Source of the DNA: UBA2966 sp965242505
GTDB taxonomy: Bacteria > Pseudomonadota > Alphaproteobacteria > UBA2966
Direction: 5' to 3'
DNA length: 64,000 nt
Assembly (NCBI GenBank): GCA_965242505.1
Contig: OZ251449.1
Coordinates: 3,534,001 to 3,598,000, forward strand
The position numbers and the translations under genes were made by a program. Under the pieces are notes generated by a model. The model did not search any database and had not been told where the DNA came from. It was given only the letters and a program-made list of their open reading frames with translations. How positions within the stretch are numbered: the first letter of the stretch is position 1; every line of letters begins with the position of its first letter. This document shows, in pieces, positions 7,896 to 15,375 of the stretch.

Positions 7896-8153
7896 CCACG
7901 AACCACCAGCGCGTCAGCGAGGGTCTCGACATTCTGACCGGCGTGCTCGCGCCCTATTGTCGCCGACGAAGTGGTAGGACCAGGGCGTGCCCCGCATCCT
8001 CTACGACGACCAGAAGCGCGGCTTGCCGCCGGGCGGCGAGGACGGCGCGTTAATCCCGACGCTCGACGCCGGCCGCTGCCTGATCCTGATCGACGCGCAA
8101 TGGAACGAGTTGTTCCGGCGCAAGCTCGGCAGCGAGCACCGCGCCCGGCATCA
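7892..8153 (+). pseudogene. Swt1-like HEPN protein, frameshifted copy
   Basis: The first 23 codons match the intact gene at 13415-14158 (GLDILTGVLAPY against GFDILTKALAPY). The nucleotide sequence then skips about 20 bp present in the intact copy, picks up a TAG in place of a Trp codon (near 7974), and continues to match in shifted frames (PPGGEDGALIPTLDAGRC, LILIDAQWNELFRRKL) until about 8153. The catalytic R-x4-H part is missing. It overlaps the RelE stop by ATGA, so the original operon was HTH-RelE-HEPN. Confidence 0.8.
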
Positions 8154-8224
8154 CAGCGGTTGCGCTTCCTTCAACACCCGGTCGCGTATCGCGGGATGGA
8201 GACCGCTTTCGGTCAGACTGCCAG

Positions 8225-8350
8225 GGGGAGGAAGAGTGTGGATGGTCAGGGGGGAGTGGCGTCGACGGCTCCCGCCCGTCCCCCCTCGTTCTCCCTCTCC
8301 CTGGCAGGGGGAGGGTCGGGGTGGGGGTCGCGCCGGGGGGATACGGGAAA
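8225..8350. repeat. Composite palindromic repeat cluster 4 (module A)
   Basis: One A module (CCTGGCAGGGGGAGGGTCGG) in inverted orientation with degenerate flanks, ending GATACGGGAAATGCGGGTC, close to module C. It separates the broken HEPN copy from the 3' end of the fumarase operon. Confidence 0.75.
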
Positions 8351-8376
8351 TGCGGGTCGATATTCGGGCCGGCTCG

Positions 8377-9036
8377 TCACACGACCTCGTCGGAACGCGA
8401 CGTCGTCTCCCCGTAGCGTTTGAGGGCCGGCTGCCGTAGTCCCTCGTAGAGGCCGTCGACCCTCCGGTTGATGGCGCGGCCCTCGCGTTCGAACAGGCTG
8501 TCGCCCCGGGAGTCGCTCTCGACGAGGAACGGGCCGAAGTTCTCCACGTCGAGCACCCACATCGCCTGCGCGATGCCGAGCTCTTCCAGCCAGTGCGCGT
8601 CGATGACGCGCTTGATGCCCCGGCCCAGCAGGGCGCCGGTCCCGTAACCGACCGTGGACAGATAGATCGCCCCGTTCGGAACGAAGTGCGCGCGGTAGTC
8701 CTCCTCCGTCATGCCGCCCTTGCCGATGACGACCCGGCAACCGGACGCCTCGAACCACCGCGAGAGCCAGCGGGAGAAACGAAAACTGGCCGTCGCCGTC
8801 ACCGCGCCGAGGTTGTACGCGCCGTCGTCGCCGACCGACGCGGCCGGGGAGCAGTGGAAGTTCGCGTTGCCCAGGGAGCGGAAGGGGACCGGAGGCTCCA
8901 GTCCCTCGTCCAGGACCCGTTTGTAGAGACCCTCGCGGCCCGTGTAGACGACGCCGTCGAGATAGACCGCCGTGCCCAGCTCGAGCCCGTCCAGGTCTCC
9001 ATCGGTCAGCGGGAGCTCGATCCGTCTGGTCTTCAT
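8377..9036 (-). CDS. Class I fumarase / tartrate dehydratase beta subunit
   Basis: C-terminal (beta) part of an Fe-S hydro-lyase (219 aa), starting MKTRRIELPLTDGDLDGLELG. Family marks are VYTGREGLYKRV, the GKGGM loop and PNGAIYLSTVGYGTGALL. It is split from the alpha subunit, whose stop it overlaps by 4 bp (ATGA), so the two are made together. Fumarate/malate is the likely substrate because the same operon encodes a succinate dehydrogenase-like complex; tartrate is the family alternative. Confidence 0.88.
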   Translation of the reverse strand: MKTRRIELPLTDGDLDGLELGTAVYLDGVVYTGREGLYKRVLDEGLEPPVPFRSLGNANFHCSPAASVGDDGAYNLGAVTATASFRFSRWLSRWFEASGCRVVIGKGGMTEEDYRAHFVPNGAIYLSTVGYGTGALLGRGIKRVIDAHWLEELGIAQAMWVLDVENFGPFLVESDSRGDSLFEREGRAINRRVDGLYEGLRQPALKRYGETTSRSDEVV

Positions 9037-10004
9037 GACGCCACCGCCTGCCGAAAGCCGGGCGTTTCGCCCTCCCAGTCCACGCCGCTTCGCCGGTGGT
9101 AGGGCGTGAACCACCGCGGGTCGGTCCGGTAGGCGATCTCGCCGTCCGCGCCGACGCGCGCCACCGCCCGGCGGGACGACAGGCAGAAGCTGTGCACGCT
9201 CATCGGCATCCCGCCGGTGTGGGTGTAGGCCGCCTCGACGTGGCAGTCGACCACCATCGACTTCCCGACGAATCCCATGGGGCCCATGCCGATGTCGTTG
9301 CCCATCCCGATCAGCTCCTCCTCGAGCGCCGCGATCTCCGGGTCCGGGTTGCGGTCGCCCACGACCCGCAGGCACGCCGCCTGCTTGCCGATGGCCATCG
9401 CCGTGTCCTTGCTCCCCCCGAGGCCGATCCCGACGATGGCCGGCTGGCAGGCGAGGCCGCGCCGCCCGAATTCGAGCATCACGTCGAGGAAGAACCTCTT
9501 GATCCCGTCGATGCCGTCGCCCGGAAAGAGCATGCGGTAGTCGGTGCCGAACAGGCCTCCCTTGTGCACCGTCGTCACGTCGATCCAGTCGGCGTCGGGC
9601 TCGAAGGAGTATTCGATCTCCGGGGCGAGGATGCCGACGTTGTTGTCGTGGTCGATGCGGGACAGCGGATGGACGCGGTTGGGGCGGAGCGGGACGTCCC
9701 GGGTCGCCTGGGCCGTCGCCCGGCGCAACGTCCCCTCGAGCGCGACCATCCCGCCCTCGATACGCGCCTCGTTGCCCGCCTTCACGTAGTAGCGCGGCAG
9801 CCCGGTGTCGGCGCACATGGCCCGGCGGTCCTCTTCCGCCACGTCCCAGTTCTCGCACATCGCCTCGAGAACGAACCGGCTGAGCTCGTTTTCCTCCTCC
9901 CCGGCCATCTTCCGGATCCCGGACCTGTAGTCCTCGGGGATCACGATGGCGGCCCGGCGCATGATCTCCAGCGCGGCTTCGCCGATGACGTCCTGTCGGA
10001 TCAT
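9033..10004 (-). CDS. Class I fumarase / tartrate dehydratase alpha subunit
   Basis: Catalytic, Fe-S-binding subunit (323 aa). Cysteines for the 4Fe-4S cluster are in MCADTGLPRYYV, the GRRGLACQPAIVGIGLGG segment and the SFCLSSRRA segment; the GIGLGGSKDTAMAIGKQA motif is typical. Interconverts fumarate and malate by hydration. It lies 63 bp downstream of the flavoprotein gene and overlaps the beta-subunit gene. The order is consistent with a module taking succinate to malate or the reverse. Confidence 0.9.
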   Translation of the reverse strand: MIRQDVIGEAALEIMRRAAIVIPEDYRSGIRKMAGEEENELSRFVLEAMCENWDVAEEDRRAMCADTGLPRYYVKAGNEARIEGGMVALEGTLRRATAQATRDVPLRPNRVHPLSRIDHDNNVGILAPEIEYSFEPDADWIDVTTVHKGGLFGTDYRMLFPGDGIDGIKRFFLDVMLEFGRRGLACQPAIVGIGLGGSKDTAMAIGKQAACLRVVGDRNPDPEIAALEEELIGMGNDIGMGPMGFVGKSMVVDCHVEAAYTHTGGMPMSVHSFCLSSRRAVARVGADGEIAYRTDPRWFTPYHRRSGVDWEGETPGFRQAVAS

Positions 10005-10067
10005 TGTCGAATCCCCTGTCGTCCCTGGCCCTGTCGTCCCTGACCGACGCCCCCGCCGGGAGCGCGC

Positions 10068-11819
10068 CTACGCCGCGGCCGTTTCCGCCTCCTCGCGTAT
10101 GAGCGTCTCTCCCGGCCTGATCCGGGAGAACTCCACCGGCGCGGTTCCGACGTCGATGCGCTCGCCGTCCAGCCGCGCGGTGGTGAAGTACGACGTCGCG
10201 AGGTCGCCTTCCTCCGGGAAGTCGTCGCGGAAATGGGCGCCGCGCGAGTTCTCCCGGGCCAGGGCGGCCTCGACGATGGTCCGGCTCACGAGGATGAGGC
10301 TGTCGAGGTTGAGCCAGTCGTGCCACGTCAGGTTGAACGCGCGGTCCGACGCCGCCACGCCGGTCTCCGCGAGTTCCTCGCCGAGCCCGGCCAGGGCCTC
10401 GCGCGCGCGGCGCAGGCGTTCCGGGTCGCGGATGATCCCCGCGTCGTCCCACATGATGTCCTCGAGCCGCTCCCGCATCCCGTGCAGGTCGCCCCGGGGT
10501 TTGGCGAACGGACGCAGGCCGCGCTCGACCGCGGCGTCGATCGCCGACCGGTCCGGGTCGGCGAACGCGCCGTTCTTCTCGACCCAGGGCCCCATCGCGT
10601 CGCCGGCGATCCCGCCGAACACGGTGGAGTTGGCGACGCCGTTGCCGCCGAGCCGGTTGGCGCCGTGAACGCCGCCGGTGTCCTCGCCGGCGGCGAACAG
10701 CCCTTCCAGGGACGTCCGGCACGAGGCGTCGAACACGACTCCGCCCATGATGTAGTGCGCCGTCGGAACGACTTCCACGAGGCCGCCCGCGAGGTCGAAC
10801 CCGCAGTCGGCGCAACGCTCGACCATGCCCTTGAACTGCCGGCGCACGAGATCGCGGTCCAGGTGCCGCATGGTGATGAACAGGCCGCCGTTGGGTCCCG
10901 TCCGTCCCTGCCGCATCTCCTCGAACATGGCGCGGCTCACGATGTCCCGGGTCGCGCGCTCTCCCCGGGGGTCGTAGCTCGCCATGAAGCGTTCGTGGTT
11001 CCCGTTCAGCAGATGGCCGCCGGCGCCGCGCAGCCCTTCCTCGATGATGGTGCCCGTGATCCGGGTGTCCCGGCCCGCGATCAGCCCGGTCGGATGGAAC
11101 TGGACCATTTCCATGTCGCGGAGCGTCAGGCCCGCGCGCAGCGCCATCGCCATCCCGTCGCAGGTCTTGTCGCCCGACGGCGTGTGGTAGCGGTACATCG
11201 TCGGCCCGCCGCCCGCCGCGAGCAGCACCGCCTTCGCCTGGATGAAGTGGAAGCGCCCGTCGCGGACGTCTATCAGGAGCGCGCCGGAGATCCGGCCGCT
11301 ATCGCGCGCCGGGATCAGCGCGATGGCGCGGCGCTCCTCCATCCGGCCGATGCGCCGGGCCCACACCTGCTCGGCCAGCCGGTTGATGATCTCGATGCCC
11401 GTGAGGTCGCCCTTGTGCACCGTCCGGTCGTAGGTCTGCCCGGCGAACGCCTTCAGGTGGACCGAGCCGTCCGCGTTGCGGTCGAAGAAGCAGCCGAGCT
11501 CGTTCTCGAGCTCGTGGATGCGCTCGACGGCCGTCGTGATCAGGGTCCAGGCGAGGTCCTGGTCGTTGAGCCACTTGCCGCCTTCGATGGTGTCCATGAA
11601 ATGGCGCTCGACCGAATCGCCGGCCCCGATCGCGACGTTGTAGCCGCCCTGCACCATCCGCGTGCAGCCGCACTTCCCCAGCAGCCCCTTGACCGCCACG
11701 GTGATGTCCAGGTCCGGCGCCGCCTTGTGGGCGTGGAGCGCGGCGAACAGCCCGGCGCCGCCGCTTCCCAGGATCAGGACGTCGGTCTTGCTGTGGGCGA
11801 CTGTGTCGTCGGTCGTCAT
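10068..11819 (-). CDS. Succinate dehydrogenase/fumarate reductase-like flavoprotein subunit
   Basis: FAD-binding catalytic subunit, 583 aa. Rossmann motif LGSGGAGLFAALHA at residues 17-30, substrate-site segments VQFHPTGLIAGRD, RGAGGHLLNGNHERFM and TAHYIMGGVVFD, and the capping HGANRLGGNG stretch are present. In typical SdhA/FrdA the FAD-linked His sits in a SHTVAAQGG-like motif; here the aligned stretch is GCTRMVQGG, so Cys or Thr replaces the His and covalent FAD attachment is doubtful. Neighbours (Fe-S subunit, two membrane anchors, fumarase) support a respiratory C4-acid enzyme. Confidence 0.88.
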   Translation of the reverse strand: MTTDDTVAHSKTDVLILGSGGAGLFAALHAHKAAPDLDITVAVKGLLGKCGCTRMVQGGYNVAIGAGDSVERHFMDTIEGGKWLNDQDLAWTLITTAVERIHELENELGCFFDRNADGSVHLKAFAGQTYDRTVHKGDLTGIEIINRLAEQVWARRIGRMEERRAIALIPARDSGRISGALLIDVRDGRFHFIQAKAVLLAAGGGPTMYRYHTPSGDKTCDGMAMALRAGLTLRDMEMVQFHPTGLIAGRDTRITGTIIEEGLRGAGGHLLNGNHERFMASYDPRGERATRDIVSRAMFEEMRQGRTGPNGGLFITMRHLDRDLVRRQFKGMVERCADCGFDLAGGLVEVVPTAHYIMGGVVFDASCRTSLEGLFAAGEDTGGVHGANRLGGNGVANSTVFGGIAGDAMGPWVEKNGAFADPDRSAIDAAVERGLRPFAKPRGDLHGMRERLEDIMWDDAGIIRDPERLRRAREALAGLGEELAETGVAASDRAFNLTWHDWLNLDSLILVSRTIVEAALARENSRGAHFRDDFPEEGDLATSYFTTARLDGERIDVGTAPVEFSRIRPGETLIREEAETAAA

Positions 11820-11847
11820 CGATGTCCGTCTCCGGGCGGCGGCCCGG

Positions 11848-12219
11848 TCAAGGCGCGTTCATGAGAAACAGAAGCCCGCAGGCGACCGCAACGCCCACGG
11901 TGATCGCGACGAGCGACTTCTGCCGGTCGCGCCACTCCAGGAACTCCAGCGCCAGCAGCCGCAGGCCCCCGGCCAGGTGCCCCGCGAGCAGCAACACGAG
12001 CAGCGCCTCGCCGCCCTTGACGAGCGGGCTCTCGGTCCATTCGAGGAAGGCGTCGAAGCGCGCGGCTTCCTCGACGGCGAGCGAGAGCGTGTAGAGATGC
12101 GCGGGAACGAAGACGGCCAGCGCCAGTCCCGACGCCCGGTGAAGGACGAAGGCCCAGTAGACCGGGTGATTGCGCGACGCGATAGCGTACTTCACGCCGC
12201 TCGCGCCGACGCTCCTCAT
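11848..12219 (-). CDS. SdhC-like cytochrome b membrane anchor
   Basis: A 123-aa protein with three predicted membrane helices. The HRASGLALAVFVPAHLYTLSL segment carries the HRxSG quinone-site motif and a second His suitable as haem ligand, as in SdhC. Its ATG overlaps the stop of the preceding small anchor gene (ATGA, 12216-12219). With that protein it would anchor the flavoprotein and Fe-S subunits and pass electrons to or from quinone. Confidence 0.82.
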   Translation of the reverse strand: MRSVGASGVKYAIASRNHPVYWAFVLHRASGLALAVFVPAHLYTLSLAVEEAARFDAFLEWTESPLVKGGEALLVLLLAGHLAGGLRLLALEFLEWRDRQKSLVAITVGVAVACGLLFLMNAP

Positions 12220-12551
12220 ATCAGCGCTCCCACGGCGCGAACGCCCAGAACGACGATGAGGGCGCAGAACAGGAGCGCCGCGGCGTCGAGCGTCCTGCCC
12301 TTCCAGGGCGTCATTTCCCGGACGATCGAGCGGACGCCGATCGGCGCGTGAACGGCCGCGGCCGCCACGAAGAGGCCGTATACGGTTCCCCAGACCGCGC
12401 TGCCCTCGGTCCGCGACAGGATCTCTTCCGCCGACAGCCCGCCCCGGATGGCGTAGATCATGGTCGCGAGGTGGACGATCACGAGCGGCGCGAGCGCGAT
12501 CGCGCTCCCGCGCTGGGCGACGTACAGCCAGGCCTCCAGTCGGCCGGTCAC
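12216..12551 (-). CDS. SdhD-like membrane anchor
   Basis: A 111-aa hydrophobic protein with a GTG start at 12551 overlapping the Fe-S subunit stop (GTGA). Helices: LAPLVIVHLATMIYAI, VYGLFVAAAAVHAPIGV and ALLFCALIVVLGVRAVG; the His in VIVHLAT and AAVHAP are candidate haem ligands. Assigned by position between SdhB-like and SdhC-like genes and by size. Confidence 0.75.
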   Translation of the reverse strand: MTGRLEAWLYVAQRGSAIALAPLVIVHLATMIYAIRGGLSAEEILSRTEGSAVWGTVYGLFVAAAAVHAPIGVRSIVREMTPWKGRTLDAAALLFCALIVVLGVRAVGALI

Positions 12552-13285
12552 AACTCGCCCCGCAGCAGGGACTTGACCGTCTCGCGTTTCAGTCCGGCGA
12601 TGGCGGCCGTCGGGTTCAGGCCCTTCGGGCAATACGACGCGCAGGCCTGGTGGCTGTGGCACTGATGGCAGCCCGCGTCGCCGGCCACGGCCGCCAGATG
12701 CCGGCGCCGGTCGCCGTCGCGCGAATCGTTGACCAGCGTCCACACGCGGTTGAGCGCGGCGGGGCCCAGGTAGTCGGAGTTCCACGCGACGACGTCGCAG
12801 GCCGCGTAGCACACGCCGCAGCCGATGCATTCGATGCCGGCGTCGGCAGCCCGCCGTTCGCGCGAGCTGGGCGGCACGCGGGCGAACGTCCGCCTGTTGT
12901 CGGCGTCCGACGGGACGAACCGGCCGGTCGCGCGCCGCTGCTTGTCGAAGAACGGCGCCATGTCGACCGCGAGGTCGCGGATGACCGGCATGTTGCGAAG
13001 CGGCCCGACGCGGACGCGCCCGTTCCCGGCCACGCGGTCGACGCGCGTGCGGCAGGTCCAGCGGGGGATGCCGTTGACCGTCATGGCGCACGAGCCGCAC
13101 ATGCCGACGCGGCACGCGAACCGGTACGACAGGGTGGGGTCGATCCGGCGCTGGACGTGGGAGACGACGTCCAGGACCGTCTGGTTCTCTCGCCGGGGCA
13201 CGCGGTAGGGGACGAACTCGCCCGAGTCCCGGCCGCGCCATATCTCCGCGACGAGCGCCGGTTCGGGGGGCTCCCGACCGCTCAT
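12548..13285 (-). CDS. sdhB: Succinate dehydrogenase/fumarate reductase iron-sulfur subunit
   Basis: Electron-transfer subunit, 245 aa from the ATG at 13285 (an upstream in-frame extension exists but looks non-coding). The 2Fe-2S ligands are in CRVGMCGSC and the later TCRTR Cys; the 4Fe-4S motif is CIGCGVCYAAC; remaining Cys in GCHQCHSHQACASYCPKG complete the third cluster. It is the first gene of a six-gene operon (Fe-S, two anchors, flavoprotein, fumarase alpha and beta), an order different from the common sdhCDAB. Confidence 0.9.
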   Translation of the reverse strand: MSGREPPEPALVAEIWRGRDSGEFVPYRVPRRENQTVLDVVSHVQRRIDPTLSYRFACRVGMCGSCAMTVNGIPRWTCRTRVDRVAGNGRVRVGPLRNMPVIRDLAVDMAPFFDKQRRATGRFVPSDADNRRTFARVPPSSRERRAADAGIECIGCGVCYAACDVVAWNSDYLGPAALNRVWTLVNDSRDGDRRRHLAAVAGDAGCHQCHSHQACASYCPKGLNPTAAIAGLKRETVKSLLRGEL

Positions 13286-13414
13286 TGCGGGCTTCCCCTC
13301 CGCGCGCCGCCCGTCGTTTCCGTCACCGGACGAGAGATCATCGCCATGCGCCTCCTTCGCGCGGAAACTGCCACGCGCCCGCCCCCGTGACAAGGGAGAC
13401 GAGATATCGGCTCG

Positions 13415-14158
13415 TCACGAGCACCGCTTCAGGGGGGTCACCAGCACGTTCCTCACGTGCTGGTAACGGATGTCCAGCGCGCGAGCGATGTCGCTCCTGC
13501 TCCAGCCTTCGGCGTCGAGGGCCCTGATTTTGGCGCTCTTGGTCGGGAGCTCCGAGATCTCCTTCGGGATATCCCGCGCTTCTTGGGCGGCGGCCTTGGG
13601 GGCGGCGGCCTTGCCTGCGTTACGCGCCGCCGTCGACGGCCCTTCGGCGCCATAGCGCACGATGCGGGCCAGCGCGCGCAGCCGATCGGCCTCCTCGTCG
13701 TCGATCGGCTCGACGAACGCCGCCGCCCAATGAAGCGGCGTCTCGCGGCCAAGCCGATCGGCCGCCTCGGCATCAATCGGTTTGACGAGCCGGATCATGG
13801 TGTCGAGCGCCCGCCAAGCGTCCTCGTCCGCCATGTCGAGATGGCCTTTGTGCGCCCATTTGTTGCGGATCGCGATCAGCTCGTTGACCCAGGCGCGGTA
13901 CTGGCGGTCGAGCTTGCCCCGGAATAACTCGTTCCACTGTGCGTTGATCAAGACCAAGCAAAGGTGGGTGTCGAGCGCCGCCGTCAATTCGTCGTCCTTG
14001 CCGCCCGGCGGCAGGTAGTCGTCGCGGCGGATGCGGAGCACGCCCTGATCCCACCACTCGTCGGCGTAGCGCGCCCGCAGTTCACTGGCGACGTAGGGCG
14101 CGAGCGCTTTGGTCAGGATGTCGAAACCATTGGTCACGCGTAGATAGTTGGTGGTCAT
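13415..14158 (-). CDS. Swt1-like HEPN protein with C-terminal helix-turn-helix
   Basis: A 247-aa protein. The N-terminal 125 residues match Swt1-type HEPN domains (GFDILTKALAPYVASELR, then DEWWDQGVLRI) and contain the HEPN RNase signature R-x4-H as RNKWAH, so RNase activity is plausible. A low-complexity Ala/Lys linker leads to a C-terminal HTH (KIRALDAEGWSRSDIARALD). A broken paralogue at 7892 follows a RelE gene; this intact copy instead starts 26 bp from a solo IS end, so it was probably separated from its operon. A role in RNA cleavage or phage defence is inference. Confidence 0.75.
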   Translation of the reverse strand: MTTNYLRVTNGFDILTKALAPYVASELRARYADEWWDQGVLRIRRDDYLPPGGKDDELTAALDTHLCLVLINAQWNELFRGKLDRQYRAWVNELIAIRNKWAHKGHLDMADEDAWRALDTMIRLVKPIDAEAADRLGRETPLHWAAAFVEPIDDEEADRLRALARIVRYGAEGPSTAARNAGKAAAPKAAAQEARDIPKEISELPTKSAKIRALDAEGWSRSDIARALDIRYQHVRNVLVTPLKRCS

Positions 14159-14183
14159 CGCGCCCTTTCGCCACTTGTGAGCC

Positions 14184-14238
14184 GAGCAACCGGATAGATA
14201 GGTAACAGTATAGACCGAATAGATGGGTGACAGTGTTC
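14184..14238 (-). repeat. Solo copy of the IS481-type element end
   Basis: Reverse complement matches 852-906 at 50 of 55 positions, including both TGTTACC-type direct repeats and the TTGCTC edge; similarity stops sharply at both ends. No transposase remains next to it. It replaces the region just upstream of the intact HEPN gene. Confidence 0.8.
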
Positions 14239-14323
14239 GAGTTCCGTACCGCTTTCACGGTCGATGCTCTGCCAACGTCCGTTCGGCGCGCGATCACGCG
14301 CCCATGCGGACTCCCTCCCGTCC

Positions 14324-14603
14324 ACTTGTCCAGGGGGAGGAATGTCATGGCCCCCTTCCGTCCTTGTTCTCTCTCCCCCTTGCAGGGGGACGAGGCGCGA
14401 AGAGCGATCTGCACAATCCGCACACCGTCGGGGCATGGTCCTCGCCGGATCGCCGGGCGCGGTCCACCCCCACCCCGACCCTCCCCCTGCCAGGGGGAGG
14501 GAGAAGAAGAGGGGCAGGAGGAAGCCATATACGCTCCTCCCCCATAACAGGGGGGAGGTCGGGAGGGGGGTGGACCGCGCTCCGCCGGTACGGGAAACGC
14601 GGG
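14324..14603. repeat. Composite palindromic repeat cluster 5
   Basis: Contains degenerate A pieces (CCCTTGCAGGGGGACGAGG), a full A module (CCTCCCCCTGCCAGGGGGAGG), a B module with the TAACAGGGGGGAG variant, and a short module C end (CGGTACGGGAAACGCGGGCT) that touches the Sel1 gene stop. With the solo IS end this accounts for the 14159-14603 gap; nothing coding is seen. Confidence 0.82.
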
Positions 14604-15287
14604 CTAACGCGGCCTCGGGGACCGCGCTTCCGTCCGCTCCCGGCCCTCCCGGATCTGGGCCTGGGTCATCCTGCGTTCGAGGTCGCGCACGAACGCATGG
14701 GCGAAGAGCTCGCCCCCGCGCGCGGCGATGGAGGCCCACATGTAGGCCTCGGCGAGGTCCTTGCGCACGCCCAGTCCCTCGCCGAAGATCACGCTGGCGG
14801 CGATCTGCGCCGACCTCTCGCCCTGCTCGGCCGCCTTCACGATCCAGCGCGCCGCCTTCTCGTCGTCCTGCGGCGCGCCCCGGCCGTCCCGGTACAGGTT
14901 CCCCAGTTTCATGCTGGCCTTGGAGTGGCCGGCCTCGGCGGCCCGCCGATACCAGTCGATGGCGGCGGCGTAGTCCCTGGGCGCGCCGTCGCCCTGCGCA
15001 TGCATCGCGCCCAGTTCGTATTGGGCGTTGGCGTCCCCCTGGTTCGCCGCCTTCAGATACCAGTCCCGGGCGGCGTCCGGGTCCCGCTCCACGCCCAGGC
15101 CCCGGTGATAGAGATGGCCGATGTTGAACTGGGCGGCCGGGCTCCCCCGGTCCGCCAGGGGCCGCCAGTTCCTGTACGCCGCCGCGTAGTCTCCCTTCTC
15201 GTAGGCGACGACGCCCAGCGCGTATTCGGCCAGCGCCGGCGAGGCCGCCGCCAGGAGAATCAGGAATCCGAACGTCGAACGCCGCAT
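14604..15287 (-). CDS. Exported Sel1-repeat protein
   Basis: A 227-aa protein with a signal peptide (FGFLILLAAASPALAEYA) and about five Sel1/TPR-like repeats of roughly 36 aa, each carrying an A-x-G-x-L-Y or similar core: AAQFNIGHLYHRGLG, NAQYELGAMHAQGDG, KASMKLGNLYRDGRG, SAQIAASVIFGEGLG, and AYMWASIAARGG. Such proteins are periplasmic scaffolds. No partner is suggested by the divergent CoA-transferase gene. Confidence 0.85.
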   Translation of the reverse strand: MRRSTFGFLILLAAASPALAEYALGVVAYEKGDYAAAYRNWRPLADRGSPAAQFNIGHLYHRGLGVERDPDAARDWYLKAANQGDANAQYELGAMHAQGDGAPRDYAAAIDWYRRAAEAGHSKASMKLGNLYRDGRGAPQDDEKAARWIVKAAEQGERSAQIAASVIFGEGLGVRKDLAEAYMWASIAARGGELFAHAFVRDLERRMTQAQIREGRERTEARSPRPR

Positions 15288-15375
15288 CGCGCGCCGAGTG
15301 TACCCCAAGCCGGACGCGCCCGCCCGATGTGCTACAAGGGCCGTTCTGCATCGGTCGGCGGCGTGGGAGGGGGCG

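Noticed and set aside
8377..10815. An 812-codon minus-strand frame joining the fumarase beta subunit to upstream sequence
   Set aside because: Only the last 219 residues are protein-like; the rest is a shadow of the alpha subunit and flavoprotein. The separate ATG at 9036 with ATGA overlap is preferred.
10233..11864. A 543-codon plus-strand frame over the flavoprotein gene
   Set aside because: Antisense shadow; no domain recognisable, while the minus strand has FAD and substrate motifs in order.
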